Made by a program: the position numbers and the translations under genes. A stretch of 64,000 nt of DNA, taken from Gymnodinialimonas sp. 57CJ19 (GTDB taxonomy: Bacteria; Pseudomonadota; Alphaproteobacteria; Rhodobacterales; Rhodobacteraceae). Positions 55,759-64,000 of this stretch are shown in pieces (position 1 is the stretch's first letter; each line of letters starts with the position of its first letter). A model generated the notes under the pieces. That model was given only the letters and a program-made list of their open reading frames with translations, was not told the origin of the DNA and made no database searches. Location: NCBI RefSeq assembly GCF_038396845.1, contig NZ_CP151587.1:780001-844000 (forward strand), given 5' to 3'.

Positions 55759-57374
55759 GCGCCCTGCGGCTGATCCTTGCGACGGCGATCCTGCATCTGG
55801 TGTTGGTGCAGCCCAACCATCCCGAGGCGATGACATGGGGCGCTTTGTGGGCGTTTCCTCTGGAGCTGCCTGCTATCGTTTTGGCGGTGATGGCCCTTGG
55901 GAGGGGGCGGGTTGGGCTGTTTGTCAGGGCGGTTTTGACGGCTCTGCTGACTGTGATTGCGGTGCTGAAGGGCGCCGATTTCGTCAGTTTCAACACGCTG
56001 TCACGGGGGTTTAACCCGGTGGCGGATTTCCCTTTGGTGGCGGCTTTGTTCCGGTTTTTGTCGGGCACGCTTGGGGGGCTGCTGGCGGCGGGAGCCTTCG
56101 TGGTTGTGGTGCTTTGCGTGGCGATGCTGGCGCGGGCGCTTTGGTGGGCGATGGGCGTATGGGCCAGGATCGGGGTGGGGCCGCTCTGGGCGCGTGGGGC
56201 CGGGGTCGCTGCGCTGGTGGCGATGGCGGTTGTCGTGGCTGAAGTCGGCGACACCATGGACGTTTGGAACGCCCCCGCCCGCATGCCGGGAACGGCCTTT
56301 ACCGCCCGTGTCGGGGTGGAGCGTGTGGTCACCGTGCGCCAGACCTTGGCCGAGTTGCGCGCGTTCCGAGAGGAGGTCGCCAATGATCCCTATGCGGGCG
56401 CGTCGGGTCTGTTTGAGATCATCGATCGGGATGTGCTGATCCTTTTCGTGGAAAGCTATGGGCGAACCAGTTTCGATACGCCCTATTACGCAGAGGTTCA
56501 TGGCGAAACCCTTGCGGCCTATGACGCGATCCTCCGTGAACGGGGCCTTTCCATGCGGTCGGGGTTTCTGACCTCCCCCACCCATGGGGGGCAAAGTTGG
56601 CTGGCGCATTCGACTGTCTCTAACGGCATGTGGATCAATAACCAGGTGCGCTATGGCGCGGCTCTAACCAGCGAACGAGAGACGTTATTTCACTATGCGA
56701 GCAATGCCGGCTTGCGTACCGCTGCGGTGATGCCTGCAATCACCCTTGATTGGCCGGAGGCCAGCGGGATGGGGTTCGAGACGATCCTGAATGCCGATGA
56801 TCTGGGCTACGCCGGGTTGCCGTTCAACTGGGTCACCATGCCTGATCAGTACACGCTTTCCATGATGGACCGCCTGTTGCGACAGAGGGGGGAAACGCGG
56901 CATCTGTTCGCGCAGATAGCGCTGATTTCGTCCCACGCGCCCTGGGTGCCTGTGCCTGACTTGATCGCATGGGATGACATCGGCGACGGCGCTGTTTTCA
57001 ACGAGGTGGCCAGTTCTGGCGATACGCCCGAGGTCGTTTGGAGAGACCGGGAAAGGGTGCGGTTCCAATATCGGTTGGCCGTGGATTACGCCCTGCAGGC
57101 GGTGTTCGACTACGCCCGAATTCATGCGGAAAACCCGCCGTTGATGATCGTGATCGGGGATCATCAGGCGGCGAGTTTCATTGGTCTGGATGACAGACGC
57201 GAGGTGCCGGTCCACGTGATCGGACCCGCGCATTTAGTCTCGGCGTTGGCGCAAATCGCCCCGTCTGAAGGCTTGGTGCCAGACGCGGGATCACCGGCTT
57301 TGGCGATGGATGAGGTGCGCGATATCGTGCTGAGTGCCTTTCAGGTCGACGTACATTCAGGGCCTGCGGAATGA
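55755..57374 (+). CDS. Membrane sulfatase-like / LTA-synthase-type transferase
   Basis: A 539-residue protein with about five N-terminal transmembrane helices (LRLILATAILHLVLV, VGLFVRAVLTALLTVIAVL and others) and a periplasmic alkaline-phosphatase-fold domain from about residue 215: ILFVESYGRTSFDTPYYAEV (metal Glu), SPTHGGQSWLAHST (candidate nucleophile Thr), and IVIGDHQ (metal Asp-His). This design is shared with LtaS, OpgB and phosphoethanolamine transferases, which move phospho-alcohol groups from lipid to sugar. ATG overlaps the stop of the upstream enzyme. Confidence 0.85.
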   Translation: MSALRLILATAILHLVLVQPNHPEAMTWGALWAFPLELPAIVLAVMALGRGRVGLFVRAVLTALLTVIAVLKGADFVSFNTLSRGFNPVADFPLVAALFRFLSGTLGGLLAAGAFVVVVLCVAMLARALWWAMGVWARIGVGPLWARGAGVAALVAMAVVVAEVGDTMDVWNAPARMPGTAFTARVGVERVVTVRQTLAELRAFREEVANDPYAGASGLFEIIDRDVLILFVESYGRTSFDTPYYAEVHGETLAAYDAILRERGLSMRSGFLTSPTHGGQSWLAHSTVSNGMWINNQVRYGAALTSERETLFHYASNAGLRTAAVMPAITLDWPEASGMGFETILNADDLGYAGLPFNWVTMPDQYTLSMMDRLLRQRGETRHLFAQIALISSHAPWVPVPDLIAWDDIGDGAVFNEVASSGDTPEVVWRDRERVRFQYRLAVDYALQAVFDYARIHAENPPLMIVIGDHQAASFIGLDDRREVPVHVIGPAHLVSALAQIAPSEGLVPDAGSPALAMDEVRDIVLSAFQVDVHSGPAE

Positions 57375-58306
57375 TGCGGAAAACAGGCTCTAAATGGGTG
57401 TTTAGAGCCTTACAGTTGGCCGTACTGGGGGCAATCCTGTGGCTCTTGTGGCGCGCTGTGGATTGGGCAGAGGCGCTTGCATTGATGCGAAATGCGCAGC
57501 CGGGATGGCTGGCGGTGGCGGCTTTGGCGTTGACGTTGCAAACGATACTGTCGGCCTTGCGGTGGCGGATCACCGCGGCGCGGTTGGGGATTGAGATGTC
57601 AGTGACCGAGGCTCTGCGCGAATACTATCTGTCGCAGGTCGTGAACCAATCGCTGCCGGGCGGCGTCGCAGGTGACGCCAGCCGCGCGATGCGGGCGCGA
57701 GGGCAGGCGGGCTTCGTCGCCTCGGGCCAAGCGGTGGTGTTCGAGCGGTTGGCGGGACAGCTGGGTTTGCTGACGGTTTTGGGCACGGGGCTGTTGCTGG
57801 CCCTGATCGTGCCCACGGGCATGGCATGGCCTACTTGGCTTGTCGTGCCCGTTGCGATCGGGGCGGCGGCGCTTTGCATCACGGCGCTTGGATTATGGTG
57901 GCAGGCGCGGGCGGACACGGCGGTGGGGCGCGGTCTGCGCAGCTTTCGCTACGCCGTCACCGCGCCTGCTGTCTGGCGACAGCAAGCGGCGCTCAGCCTT
58001 GGCACCGCATTGTGTAACATCGCCGCCTTCGGCTTTTGTGCCATGGCCCTCGGCGTGGCTTTGCCACTTCTTGCAGCGATCTCTCTGGTGCCGTTGATTT
58101 TGTTAGCGATGGTCCTACCCTTGTCGATCAGTGGTTGGGGGTTGCGGGAAGGGGCGGCGGCGGTGCTGTTCCCCCTGATCGGCGCGTCGATGAGCGCGGG
58201 ACTGGCGACGAGCGTCGCCTTTGGCCTCGTGTTCCTGTGCACCGTCGTTCCGGGACTTATCCTGACGTGGTTACGACCAAACGCGCCTGTGTTTGGACGG
58301 CGATGA
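57371..58306 (+). CDS. Lysylphosphatidylglycerol synthase TM-domain / UPF0104 membrane protein
   Basis: A 311-residue protein of about eight helices with the family signature LSQVVNQSLPGGVAGDASRA and LSISGWGLREGAA. Such proteins (MprF membrane part, GlaX-like) often flip lipids or add amino acids. The C-terminal transferase of MprF is absent, so it probably acts as a flippase-like partner. It overlaps the previous gene by ATGA. Confidence 0.85.
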   Translation: MMRKTGSKWVFRALQLAVLGAILWLLWRAVDWAEALALMRNAQPGWLAVAALALTLQTILSALRWRITAARLGIEMSVTEALREYYLSQVVNQSLPGGVAGDASRAMRARGQAGFVASGQAVVFERLAGQLGLLTVLGTGLLLALIVPTGMAWPTWLVVPVAIGAAALCITALGLWWQARADTAVGRGLRSFRYAVTAPAVWRQQAALSLGTALCNIAAFGFCAMALGVALPLLAAISLVPLILLAMVLPLSISGWGLREGAAAVLFPLIGASMSAGLATSVAFGLVFLCTVVPGLILTWLRPNAPVFGRR

Positions 58307-58370
58307 GCTAATTGGTTAACAATGCGGCGTGGCAGGCGCTCCGCGCGAAACTTTGAGAAGTGAGATTGTG

Positions 58371-59360
58371 ATGCCCCCATTCAACGGCCTGACTCGCCGC
58401 CATATCCTTGCCTCCGGCGTTGCGGCTGGCGCGATGGGTTTTCTGCCCCGCGCGGCCATGGCGCAGTCACAGGTGAGTTTGCAATTGTCGTGGCTGCATT
58501 CGACGCAATTCGCGGGCAGTTATATCGCGCTTGACCGTGGCCTCTGGCGTGATGCGGGGCTTGAAGTTTCTCTGCTGCCCGGCGGGCCTAACGCCCCGGT
58601 AGAGCCGCCCGTTGTGGCGGGCACTGCGCTGGTGGGGATATCGGCGGCTGATTACACCGCTGCCGCCGTGGCCGAGGGTGCGCCGTTCAAGATCATTGGC
58701 GTGGCGATGCAGAACAACCCTTTTGCGATCACCTCGCTGACGTCCAATCCGGTGCATGTGCCCGCCGATCTGGAAGGCAAACGCATCGGCATGGCCTTGG
58801 CGAATACACCCGTTCTGCGGGCGCTTTGCACCCTGAACGGTGTGGATTTTGACGCGATAGAGGTGATCCCCACCCAGTATTCGCCGCAACCGCTTGTGGC
58901 AGGAGAGGTCGATTGCCTGCTGTCGTGGGAAACCGATTTGCCCGTCGCGCTGACGGTGCAGGGCATCGAGAACACCACGATGCTGCTGGCCGACCACGGC
59001 TATGCGGTGCATTCGCAAACCTACATCGCGACCGAGGACAGCATTGCCAACCGCCGCGCCGATATCGTGGCCCTGATGGCGGGCGAAGTCGCGGGGTGGG
59101 ACGCGTACCGCGCCGATACCGAGGCCGCGACTGACCTGACCTTGCGAATGTTCCCCGACGCGGGGCTGGACCGGGAAACGCAGCTTTTGCAGGCCGCGCG
59201 GCAAGTGCCGTTGATGTTCTCGGACCTCACTGACGCGAATGGTTTTGGCTGGTGGACGGATGAAACCGTCGCCGCGAACATCGAGACGCTGGCGTTGTTG
59301 GATCGTGACGTGACGGCCGACCTTTGGGATCGCTCGATCCTGGAAGAGGTCCATGGCTAA
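58371..59360 (+). CDS. Tat-exported NMT1/THI5-like ABC substrate-binding protein
   Basis: A 329-residue protein with twin-arginine signal (LTRRHILASGVAAGAMGF, cleaved near AMA-QS) and an NMT1/SsuA-like binding fold (SWLHSTQFAGSYIALDRGLW, GTALVGISAADYTAAAVAEG). The preceding family includes thiamine-precursor and sulfonate binders; no thi or ssu genes are nearby and no TPP leader was found. ATG 58371 chosen so that the Tat signal is intact. ATPase and permease follow. Confidence 0.88.
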   Translation: MPPFNGLTRRHILASGVAAGAMGFLPRAAMAQSQVSLQLSWLHSTQFAGSYIALDRGLWRDAGLEVSLLPGGPNAPVEPPVVAGTALVGISAADYTAAAVAEGAPFKIIGVAMQNNPFAITSLTSNPVHVPADLEGKRIGMALANTPVLRALCTLNGVDFDAIEVIPTQYSPQPLVAGEVDCLLSWETDLPVALTVQGIENTTMLLADHGYAVHSQTYIATEDSIANRRADIVALMAGEVAGWDAYRADTEAATDLTLRMFPDAGLDRETQLLQAARQVPLMFSDLTDANGFGWWTDETVAANIETLALLDRDVTADLWDRSILEEVHG

Positions 59361-59363
59361 CCC

Positions 59364-60143
59364 ATGTCGACCGAGGTTATCTGCATTGATCTGGCAAAAA
59401 CCTACTCCGGCGGGGTAGAGGCTCTGCGCCCTTTGAACCTGACCTTCAAGGCAGGCCAAACCACGGCCCTTGTCGGCCCGTCGGGGTGCGGCAAGTCCAC
59501 GGTGTTGCGGATCGTTGCGGGGTTAGAGCCGCCCTCTGCCGGAACGGTAACCATCGGCGGCGCGCCGCCCGCCGAAACGCTGCGAAAGGCGGGGTTGTCG
59601 GTGGCGTTTCAAGATCCGTCCCTGCTGCCGTGGCGGTCGGTGCGGGGGAATATCGACCTGGCCCTATCCTTGGCCCGCAAGCCCGTCGACAAGGCCGAGG
59701 TGGACCAACTTATCAATCTTGTGGGTCTGAACGGCTTTGCCGAGACGCGCCCGGCAGAGCTTTCGGGCGGTATGCGCCAGAGGGCTGCCATGGCGAGGGC
59801 CTTGGCGACGCGGCCAGACCTGTTGCTGCTGGACGAGCCCTTTGGCGCGGTAGATGAGCTAACCCGGCAACAACTCGCCAACGACCTTCCCGGCATTTGG
59901 GAGGCGCGAGGCACCACCACGGTGCTGGTCACCCATTCCGTGCGCGAGGCGGTAACCTTGTGTGACCGCGTCATCGTTCTGTCGCCGCGCCCGGCCCGTG
60001 TGGTGGCTGACATCCCCGTCGATCTGCCACGCCCGCGTCCCTTGGATGTAGTTCACACGCCGGACTTCGCGGGGATCGTCGAACGGGTCTATGACGCTCT
60101 GTCGGGTGGCATGGCAGAAACGATGCCCAAGGCCGCCCAATGA
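59364..60143 (+). CDS. ABC transporter ATP-binding protein
   Basis: A 259-residue importer ATPase of the SsuB/TauB group: Walker A GPSGCGKST, signature LSGGMRQR, Walker B LLLLDEPFG, H-loop VTHSVRE. It begins three bases after the binding-protein stop and overlaps the permease start by four bases. Confidence 0.93.
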   Translation: MSTEVICIDLAKTYSGGVEALRPLNLTFKAGQTTALVGPSGCGKSTVLRIVAGLEPPSAGTVTIGGAPPAETLRKAGLSVAFQDPSLLPWRSVRGNIDLALSLARKPVDKAEVDQLINLVGLNGFAETRPAELSGGMRQRAAMARALATRPDLLLLDEPFGAVDELTRQQLANDLPGIWEARGTTTVLVTHSVREAVTLCDRVIVLSPRPARVVADIPVDLPRPRPLDVVHTPDFAGIVERVYDALSGGMAETMPKAAQ

Positions 60144-61696
60144 CGCGAAGCCGCGCGGCCCATTGGCCTGACATGCCATGGCTGGGGTCTATCATCGCGG
60201 TGCTGGTGTGGGAGGGGCTTGCCCACGTCCTTGCCGATACCTTCGTGCTGGCCGGGCCAACGGCCATTCTCGGCTATCTCTATGACAACGCAGGTCTGAT
60301 GAGCCGCGCCTTGGCCGAGACATTGGGCAATGCGGTGGCGGGTTTTATCATCGGGAACCTGGCGGCGGTGCTGCTGGCCGTAATCGCCACGGTTTGGCCG
60401 CGCAGTGACGCGATGGTGCGGGGTTTGGCCCTGGTGGTGTTCTGCCTGCCGCTGGTGGCAACGGGGCCGATCCTAAGGGTCGTGTTCGGGCCGGGGGACG
60501 GGCCACAAATCGTGCTGGCGGCGCTGGCGGTATATTACACAACGCTGATCCCTCTGCTGGTGGGCTTGCGGGCGGTTCCTGCGGGGTGGCTTGATCTGGT
60601 GCACAGTTATGGGCGCGGACGGTGGGCCGCGCTGGTCCATGTGCGGGCCAGGGCGGCTTTGCCCTACTTCATCGCCGGATTGCAGATCGCCGCGCCTGCC
60701 GCCTTTCTGGGCGCAATGGTGGGCGAGTTCACCGGGGCCGAGCGCGGCATGGGGGTGCTGACGATCCGCGCCATGCGCGCCATGAATGTAGAGATGACAT
60801 GGGCTTTGGCCGTGGTGGCTACAGTGGTGGCCGTCGCCGGGTTCTGGGCCATTGGCTGGATCGCACGGCGGTTCATGCAAGGGGAGCCTCCGGTGATCCT
60901 GTCACCGCCACGGGCGGACCGGCGCGGAAATGCCGTGTTGGCGCTGTTGGGCATTGTGGCAGTGCTGCTTTTGGTCTGGTGGGGCGGGTTGAAGATTCTG
61001 GGCATCAGCCCGTTCTTCGCCAAAGGCCCGGTCGAGGTTTTTGACGCGCTGTTTCTGGCCCCTGACGCGCCGTTGGTGCGGGCCACGCTGCGGACGGCAT
61101 TGGCAGAGACCGCGATGTTCCTGTTGCCCGGCTACGCCGCCGGGCTGGGCGCGGGCGCACTCCTCGCTATGCTCATCGTCTTGGTGCCGAAAGTGGCGGG
61201 TACGGCTATGCCCTTGGCCATCGCGCTCCGCTCGGTGCCGATTATTACGACGGCGCCGCTTGTGGTTCTGGTAACGGGGCGCGGTGCGGTGGGGACCATC
61301 ACCCTCGTGGCGATCATGGTGTTCTTTCCCACCTTTGTGGCCTGCCTTCACGGGTTGAGCCAAGCGCCGGGGCAGGTGGTCGACGTGATGCGAAGCTATG
61401 CCGCCCGCCCGTTGACCGTGCTTGTCCGTGTGCAGGTGCCTGCCATGTTGCCGGCCTTCTTTGCAGCGGCCCGGATGAATGTCCCGGCTTCCGTCCTTGC
61501 GGTGACGGTGGTGGAATGGCTGGCCACGGGCAACGGCATCGGCAGCCTGATGGCACTGTCGGCGTCGCAATCGGATTACGACATGCTATGGAGCGCTGTG
61601 GTCCTGGTCGCGGTCCTATCTGCGCTTGGCTATGCAAGCGTCGGCTGGCTGGAACGCCGCGTAATGGCTACCTATGCGCCGGAGCAATTGCAATGA
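60140..61696 (+). CDS. ABC permease with two fused SsuC/TauC-like domains
   Basis: A 518-residue membrane protein in which two permease units follow one another: the first has an EAA-like loop around GWLDLVHSYGRGRWAALVHV (about 158-177), the second near GQVVDVMRSYAARPLTVLVRV (about 414-434). Usual relatives have about 250 residues and pair as homodimers; here both halves are in one chain. It overlaps the glycosyltransferase gene by ATGA. Confidence 0.88.
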   Translation: MTRSRAAHWPDMPWLGSIIAVLVWEGLAHVLADTFVLAGPTAILGYLYDNAGLMSRALAETLGNAVAGFIIGNLAAVLLAVIATVWPRSDAMVRGLALVVFCLPLVATGPILRVVFGPGDGPQIVLAALAVYYTTLIPLLVGLRAVPAGWLDLVHSYGRGRWAALVHVRARAALPYFIAGLQIAAPAAFLGAMVGEFTGAERGMGVLTIRAMRAMNVEMTWALAVVATVVAVAGFWAIGWIARRFMQGEPPVILSPPRADRRGNAVLALLGIVAVLLLVWWGGLKILGISPFFAKGPVEVFDALFLAPDAPLVRATLRTALAETAMFLLPGYAAGLGAGALLAMLIVLVPKVAGTAMPLAIALRSVPIITTAPLVVLVTGRGAVGTITLVAIMVFFPTFVACLHGLSQAPGQVVDVMRSYAARPLTVLVRVQVPAMLPAFFAAARMNVPASVLAVTVVEWLATGNGIGSLMALSASQSDYDMLWSAVVLVAVLSALGYASVGWLERRVMATYAPEQLQ

Positions 61697-62739
61697 AACG
61701 GTCTGCCGCCTTCGCCATTCCCGGTGATATCAACACCGTCACCGGAGGCTACATCTACGAGCGTCGACTGCTGGAGGAGCTGCGCCACCTTGGTCATGAC
61801 GTGACCCACATCGCGTTGGGCGCGTCTTTTCCTGACCCCACGCCCGAAGACATGGCCGATGCGATTGCCCAATTGACCGCGTTGGACCCAAGCCGTGCTC
61901 TGATCCTTGATGGGTTGGTCTATGGCGCCATTGATCCCAAGGGTCTGGCCCAAGTGAAGGCCCCGATTGTGGCGATGATTCACCATCCCCTGGCACTGGA
62001 GACCGGACTTGACCCGGCCACGCGCGCGCGTCTGTTTGCGACGGAAAAGGCCAATCTGGCGATGGCAGAAAGGGTCTTGGTCCCCAGTCGCCACACCGCC
62101 GCGATCCTGCGCGGCAAGTATGCGGTTCCCGGCGACAAGATCACCATCGCGCAACCGGGGACAGACGTGAGCGGCGGCACGCCCGCGCCCGTTGATCCGC
62201 CGCTTATCCTGTCGGTGGGGCTGCAACATCCACGCAAGGGCCATGACGTGTTGATCACCGCCTTGGCCGAGGTCCGCGATCTGCCGTGGCGGGCGGCCAT
62301 CGTCGGATCTATCCACGACACCCCCCATGCCGAGGCCTTGGCCCGCTTGGTCACGGACTTGGACCTATCCGACAGGGTCACCTTGATGGGGCGCGTGTCG
62401 CAGGACGTCTTGGATAGCCTTTATGCGACGGCCTCCATCTTCGCGCTGGCGACGCGGTATGAGGGCTATGGCATGGTCTTTGATGAGGCCCTGTCTTGGG
62501 GATTGCCGATCATCTCATGTGCGACCGGCGCGGTGCCGGATACGGTGCCCAAGGGCGCTGGCCTCTTGGTGACCCCGGAGCGGGCAGGCGAATTTGCGGG
62601 GGCTCTGGGCCGGCTAATGACCGATGTCCCCTTGCGAAAACGCATGGCACGCGCGGCCCTGAAGGCGGGCGCGGCGCTGCCCACATGGCGGGACACAGCA
62701 GCCGTGGCCGGGGGCGTGTTGGACCAACTCGATGGGTAG
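61693..62739 (+). CDS. Glycosyltransferase family 4-type protein
   Basis: A 348-residue GT-B enzyme: N-terminal FAIPGDINTVTGGYIYERRL with the acceptor-side loop, then PPLILSVGLQHPRKGHDVLI, and the donor-binding EGYGMVFDEALSWGLPIISC (Glu-x7-Glu type). It should add one sugar from a nucleotide donor. Starts by ATGA overlap with the permease gene; the first part of the open frame upstream is antisense-like permease. Confidence 0.88.
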   Translation: MKRSAAFAIPGDINTVTGGYIYERRLLEELRHLGHDVTHIALGASFPDPTPEDMADAIAQLTALDPSRALILDGLVYGAIDPKGLAQVKAPIVAMIHHPLALETGLDPATRARLFATEKANLAMAERVLVPSRHTAAILRGKYAVPGDKITIAQPGTDVSGGTPAPVDPPLILSVGLQHPRKGHDVLITALAEVRDLPWRAAIVGSIHDTPHAEALARLVTDLDLSDRVTLMGRVSQDVLDSLYATASIFALATRYEGYGMVFDEALSWGLPIISCATGAVPDTVPKGAGLLVTPERAGEFAGALGRLMTDVPLRKRMARAALKAGAALPTWRDTAAVAGGVLDQLDG

Positions 62740-63478
62740 CGCGATTGGGCATTCGCTGGATGTGTATTACCGCGACGCCGCCCGCACGGCGCGGATGGAT
62801 CGCCTGAATGCGTGCTTCGTGAGGCCGGGGGATTTGGTCTTTGACGTGGGTGCCCATGTGGGGGACCGGACCGCCAGTTTCCGCCGTCTCGGCGCAAAAG
62901 TGATCACGTTAGAGCCGCAACCTCACGTCTTTCGCGCCCTGCGTTTGATCCACGGACGTGACGCCCAAGTGACCCTTCGCCCCGAGGCCGTGGGCGACGC
63001 GATGGGAGAGATCGCCCTGCACCTGAACACCAGCAACCCTACCGTCTCCACAGCTTCGGCCGAGTTGATAGAGGCCGCCGACGACACGCGGGAGTGGGCC
63101 GGGCAGGTATGGGACAGAACGATCCGCGTGCCGGTGGTGACGCTTGACCACTTGATCGCCACCCACGGCACGCCCGCGTTCATCAAGATTGATGTGGAGG
63201 GACATGAAGCCGCCGTTCTTGCAGGTCTGTCTACCCCCGTGAAAGCACTGTCCTTCGAGGTGACAACAATCCAACGCGCGGTCGCTTTCGCCTGCCTGTC
63301 ACGCCTTACCGAGCTTGGCGCATACGAGTTCAACCTAAGCCTAGGAGAGGAACATGCCTTGCGACACACCGACTGGATCAGCGCCGAAGCGATGACCACG
63401 GTGATCGCGCAGCTCCCCAATGCGGCAAATTCGGGGGATGTGTATGGGCGGTTGCCTGACGGTGTTTGCGGTAAGTAA
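62732..63478 (+). CDS. FkbM-family methyltransferase
   Basis: A 248-residue class I methyltransferase with SAM motif VFDVGAHVGDRTASFRRLGA, LEPQPHVF and the FkbM-family FIKIDVEGHEAAVLAGL. It overlaps the glycosyltransferase by eight bases, so it probably O-methylates the sugar or product made by the preceding genes. Last gene of the cluster before a hairpin. Confidence 0.9.
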   Translation: MGSAIGHSLDVYYRDAARTARMDRLNACFVRPGDLVFDVGAHVGDRTASFRRLGAKVITLEPQPHVFRALRLIHGRDAQVTLRPEAVGDAMGEIALHLNTSNPTVSTASAELIEAADDTREWAGQVWDRTIRVPVVTLDHLIATHGTPAFIKIDVEGHEAAVLAGLSTPVKALSFEVTTIQRAVAFACLSRLTELGAYEFNLSLGEEHALRHTDWISAEAMTTVIAQLPNAANSGDVYGRLPDGVCGK

Positions 63479-63517
63479 AGTACGAGCAGTGGTGCCACGA
63501 TCTACCAGTGGAAGCGC

Positions 63518-63539
63518 TTTTTCCGCCATTGCGGAAAAA
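63518..63539. terminator. Hairpin between the FkbM and NusG-like genes
   Basis: TTTTTCCGC-CATT-GCGGAAAAA, nine perfect pairs with symmetric A/T ends, lies in the gap between two convergent genes. It is compatible with a two-way terminator, though GC content is modest. Confidence 0.6.
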
Positions 63540-63610
63540 TCCCTGATCGCCGTGCCGAACGCTTTCGACAAGGTCGCAAGGGACGAGAGTAAGAGACGTT
63601 CGAACCGGTC

Positions 63611-64000
63611 CTAGATCGTTCGTAACTGACCCTCTTTTGCCGCCACCCGTGCCTGCCCACCCAGTAGCTCCAGCAAGACCCAAACCCGCCGTTTAGAGTC
63701 TGTTTCTTCAACTTCTCCGACAAAGTCGACAAAGGGGCCTGTGGTGAAGGAAACGGCATCGCCGCTGGAGATTTCGCTTTCCGAAACCAGGTACCCCGAC
63801 GCACCGCACCGTGCCTTTAGCGCCTTGATCAGATCCGGGGGAACGGTTGCGGGATCGTGCCCAAAGCTTACCAACCGTGTAATGCCCTGCGTCGAATTTA
63901 TGGCCCTCCACGCACCTTGCGCGGCATTGACAGCAACAAAGATATAACCGGGGAAGACAGGTCGATGCGTGGTCACAAACGACCCATTTCGCGCTTGAGT
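63611..64000 (-). CDS. NusG/RfaH-like transcription antiterminator (partial)
   Basis: The last 129 codons of a gene that begins beyond the right edge. The frame reads FVTTHRPVFPGYIFVAVNAA near the edge, the end of a NusG N-terminal domain, followed by a KOW region (SGDAVSFTTGPFVDFVGEVE) and a short tail. The GTG at 63976 is internal. RfaH-type factors help transcribe long surface-polysaccharide operons; this gene is convergent with the glycosyltransferase/FkbM cluster and probably belongs to a surface-polymer locus that continues past the window. Confidence 0.85.
   Translation of the reverse strand, partial: TQARNGSFVTTHRPVFPGYIFVAVNAAQGAWRAINSTQGITRLVSFGHDPATVPPDLIKALKARCGASGYLVSESEISSGDAVSFTTGPFVDFVGEVEETDSKRRVWVLLELLGGQARVAAKEGQLRTI

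Noticed and set aside
58307..58370. TPP riboswitch before the NMT1-like binding protein
   Set aside because: The 64-base gap is too short and lacks the conserved thi-box bases
63341..63571. Minus-strand 76-codon frame over the FkbM 3' end
   Set aside because: Antisense to FkbM for most of its length and without a ribosome site
63596..63620. GTTCGAACC resembling a tRNA T-loop
   Set aside because: No acceptor, D or anticodon stem can be built around it

Overview
The window is a GC-rich alphaproteobacterial chromosome segment, most likely from the Rhodobacteraceae (Roseobacter group). Supporting signs are the secA / parvulin / argJ / mutT arrangement, serC-serA behind a long leader that could be the alphaproteobacterial serC motif, a GTTC-N7-GTTC SOS box in front of dnaE2, ubiG and ferrochelatase of the expected type, and the dense use of ATGA and TGATG overlaps. 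No tRNA, rRNA, phage, insertion sequence or CRISPR array was seen. Genus cannot be read from the sequence alone.

Layout. 1-11 kb: the C-terminal part of glutamate synthase (gltB), then serB, an ABC/FtsX/lipocalin export operon on the minus strand, serC-serA, and a thiolase. Three serine-pathway genes (serB, serC, serA) therefore lie within 9 kb. 11-25 kb: an envelope pair (PAN-alpha-2-macroglobulin and PBP1C), a soluble hybrid histidine kinase, asparaginase, two tandem IalB-like secreted proteins, rlmN, and two 61-residue membrane proteins with identical sequence. 25-31 kb: YkuD lipoprotein, SDR/epimerase, queG, GST, mtgA, then a class II aldolase divergent from a LysR regulator. 31-40 kb: CinA-like/GNAT/OmpA operon, sfsA-map, a secreted unknown, radC, a PstS-like/OmpA fusion and a membrane-anchored unknown. 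40-51 kb: secA divergent from parvulin-argJ-mutT, a 46-residue small ORF, hemH plus a methyltransferase, comF, grxC, a MarR regulator, ubiG and a proline iminopeptidase. 51-55 kb: an SOS-controlled DnaE2 that appears to lack its C-terminal OB domain, and cytochrome b561.

55-63.5 kb is the most system-like part: a CDP-alcohol phosphatidyltransferase, an LTA-synthase/sulfatase-type membrane enzyme and a UPF0104/LPG-synthase-type membrane protein, joined by ATGA overlaps. They are followed after 64 bases by a Tat-exported NMT1-like binding protein, an ABC ATPase, a permease made of two fused membrane domains, a GT4 glycosyltransferase and an FkbM methyltransferase. A NusG/RfaH-like gene, cut by the window edge, faces it. 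I read this as a candidate cell-surface lipid or glycolipid pathway with an attached uptake system; its product is unknown.

Non-coding structure is rich. There are back-to-back perfect palindromes with a TTGCAA core at two convergent gene ends, one of which forms the last codons of dnaE2. Two genes (thiolase and a secreted unknown) have their Shine-Dalgarno inside the 3' arm of a terminator-like hairpin. A short intergenic motif of the TTTTTGCCAAGATGAAG type recurs four times. The probable serC leader lies just before serC.
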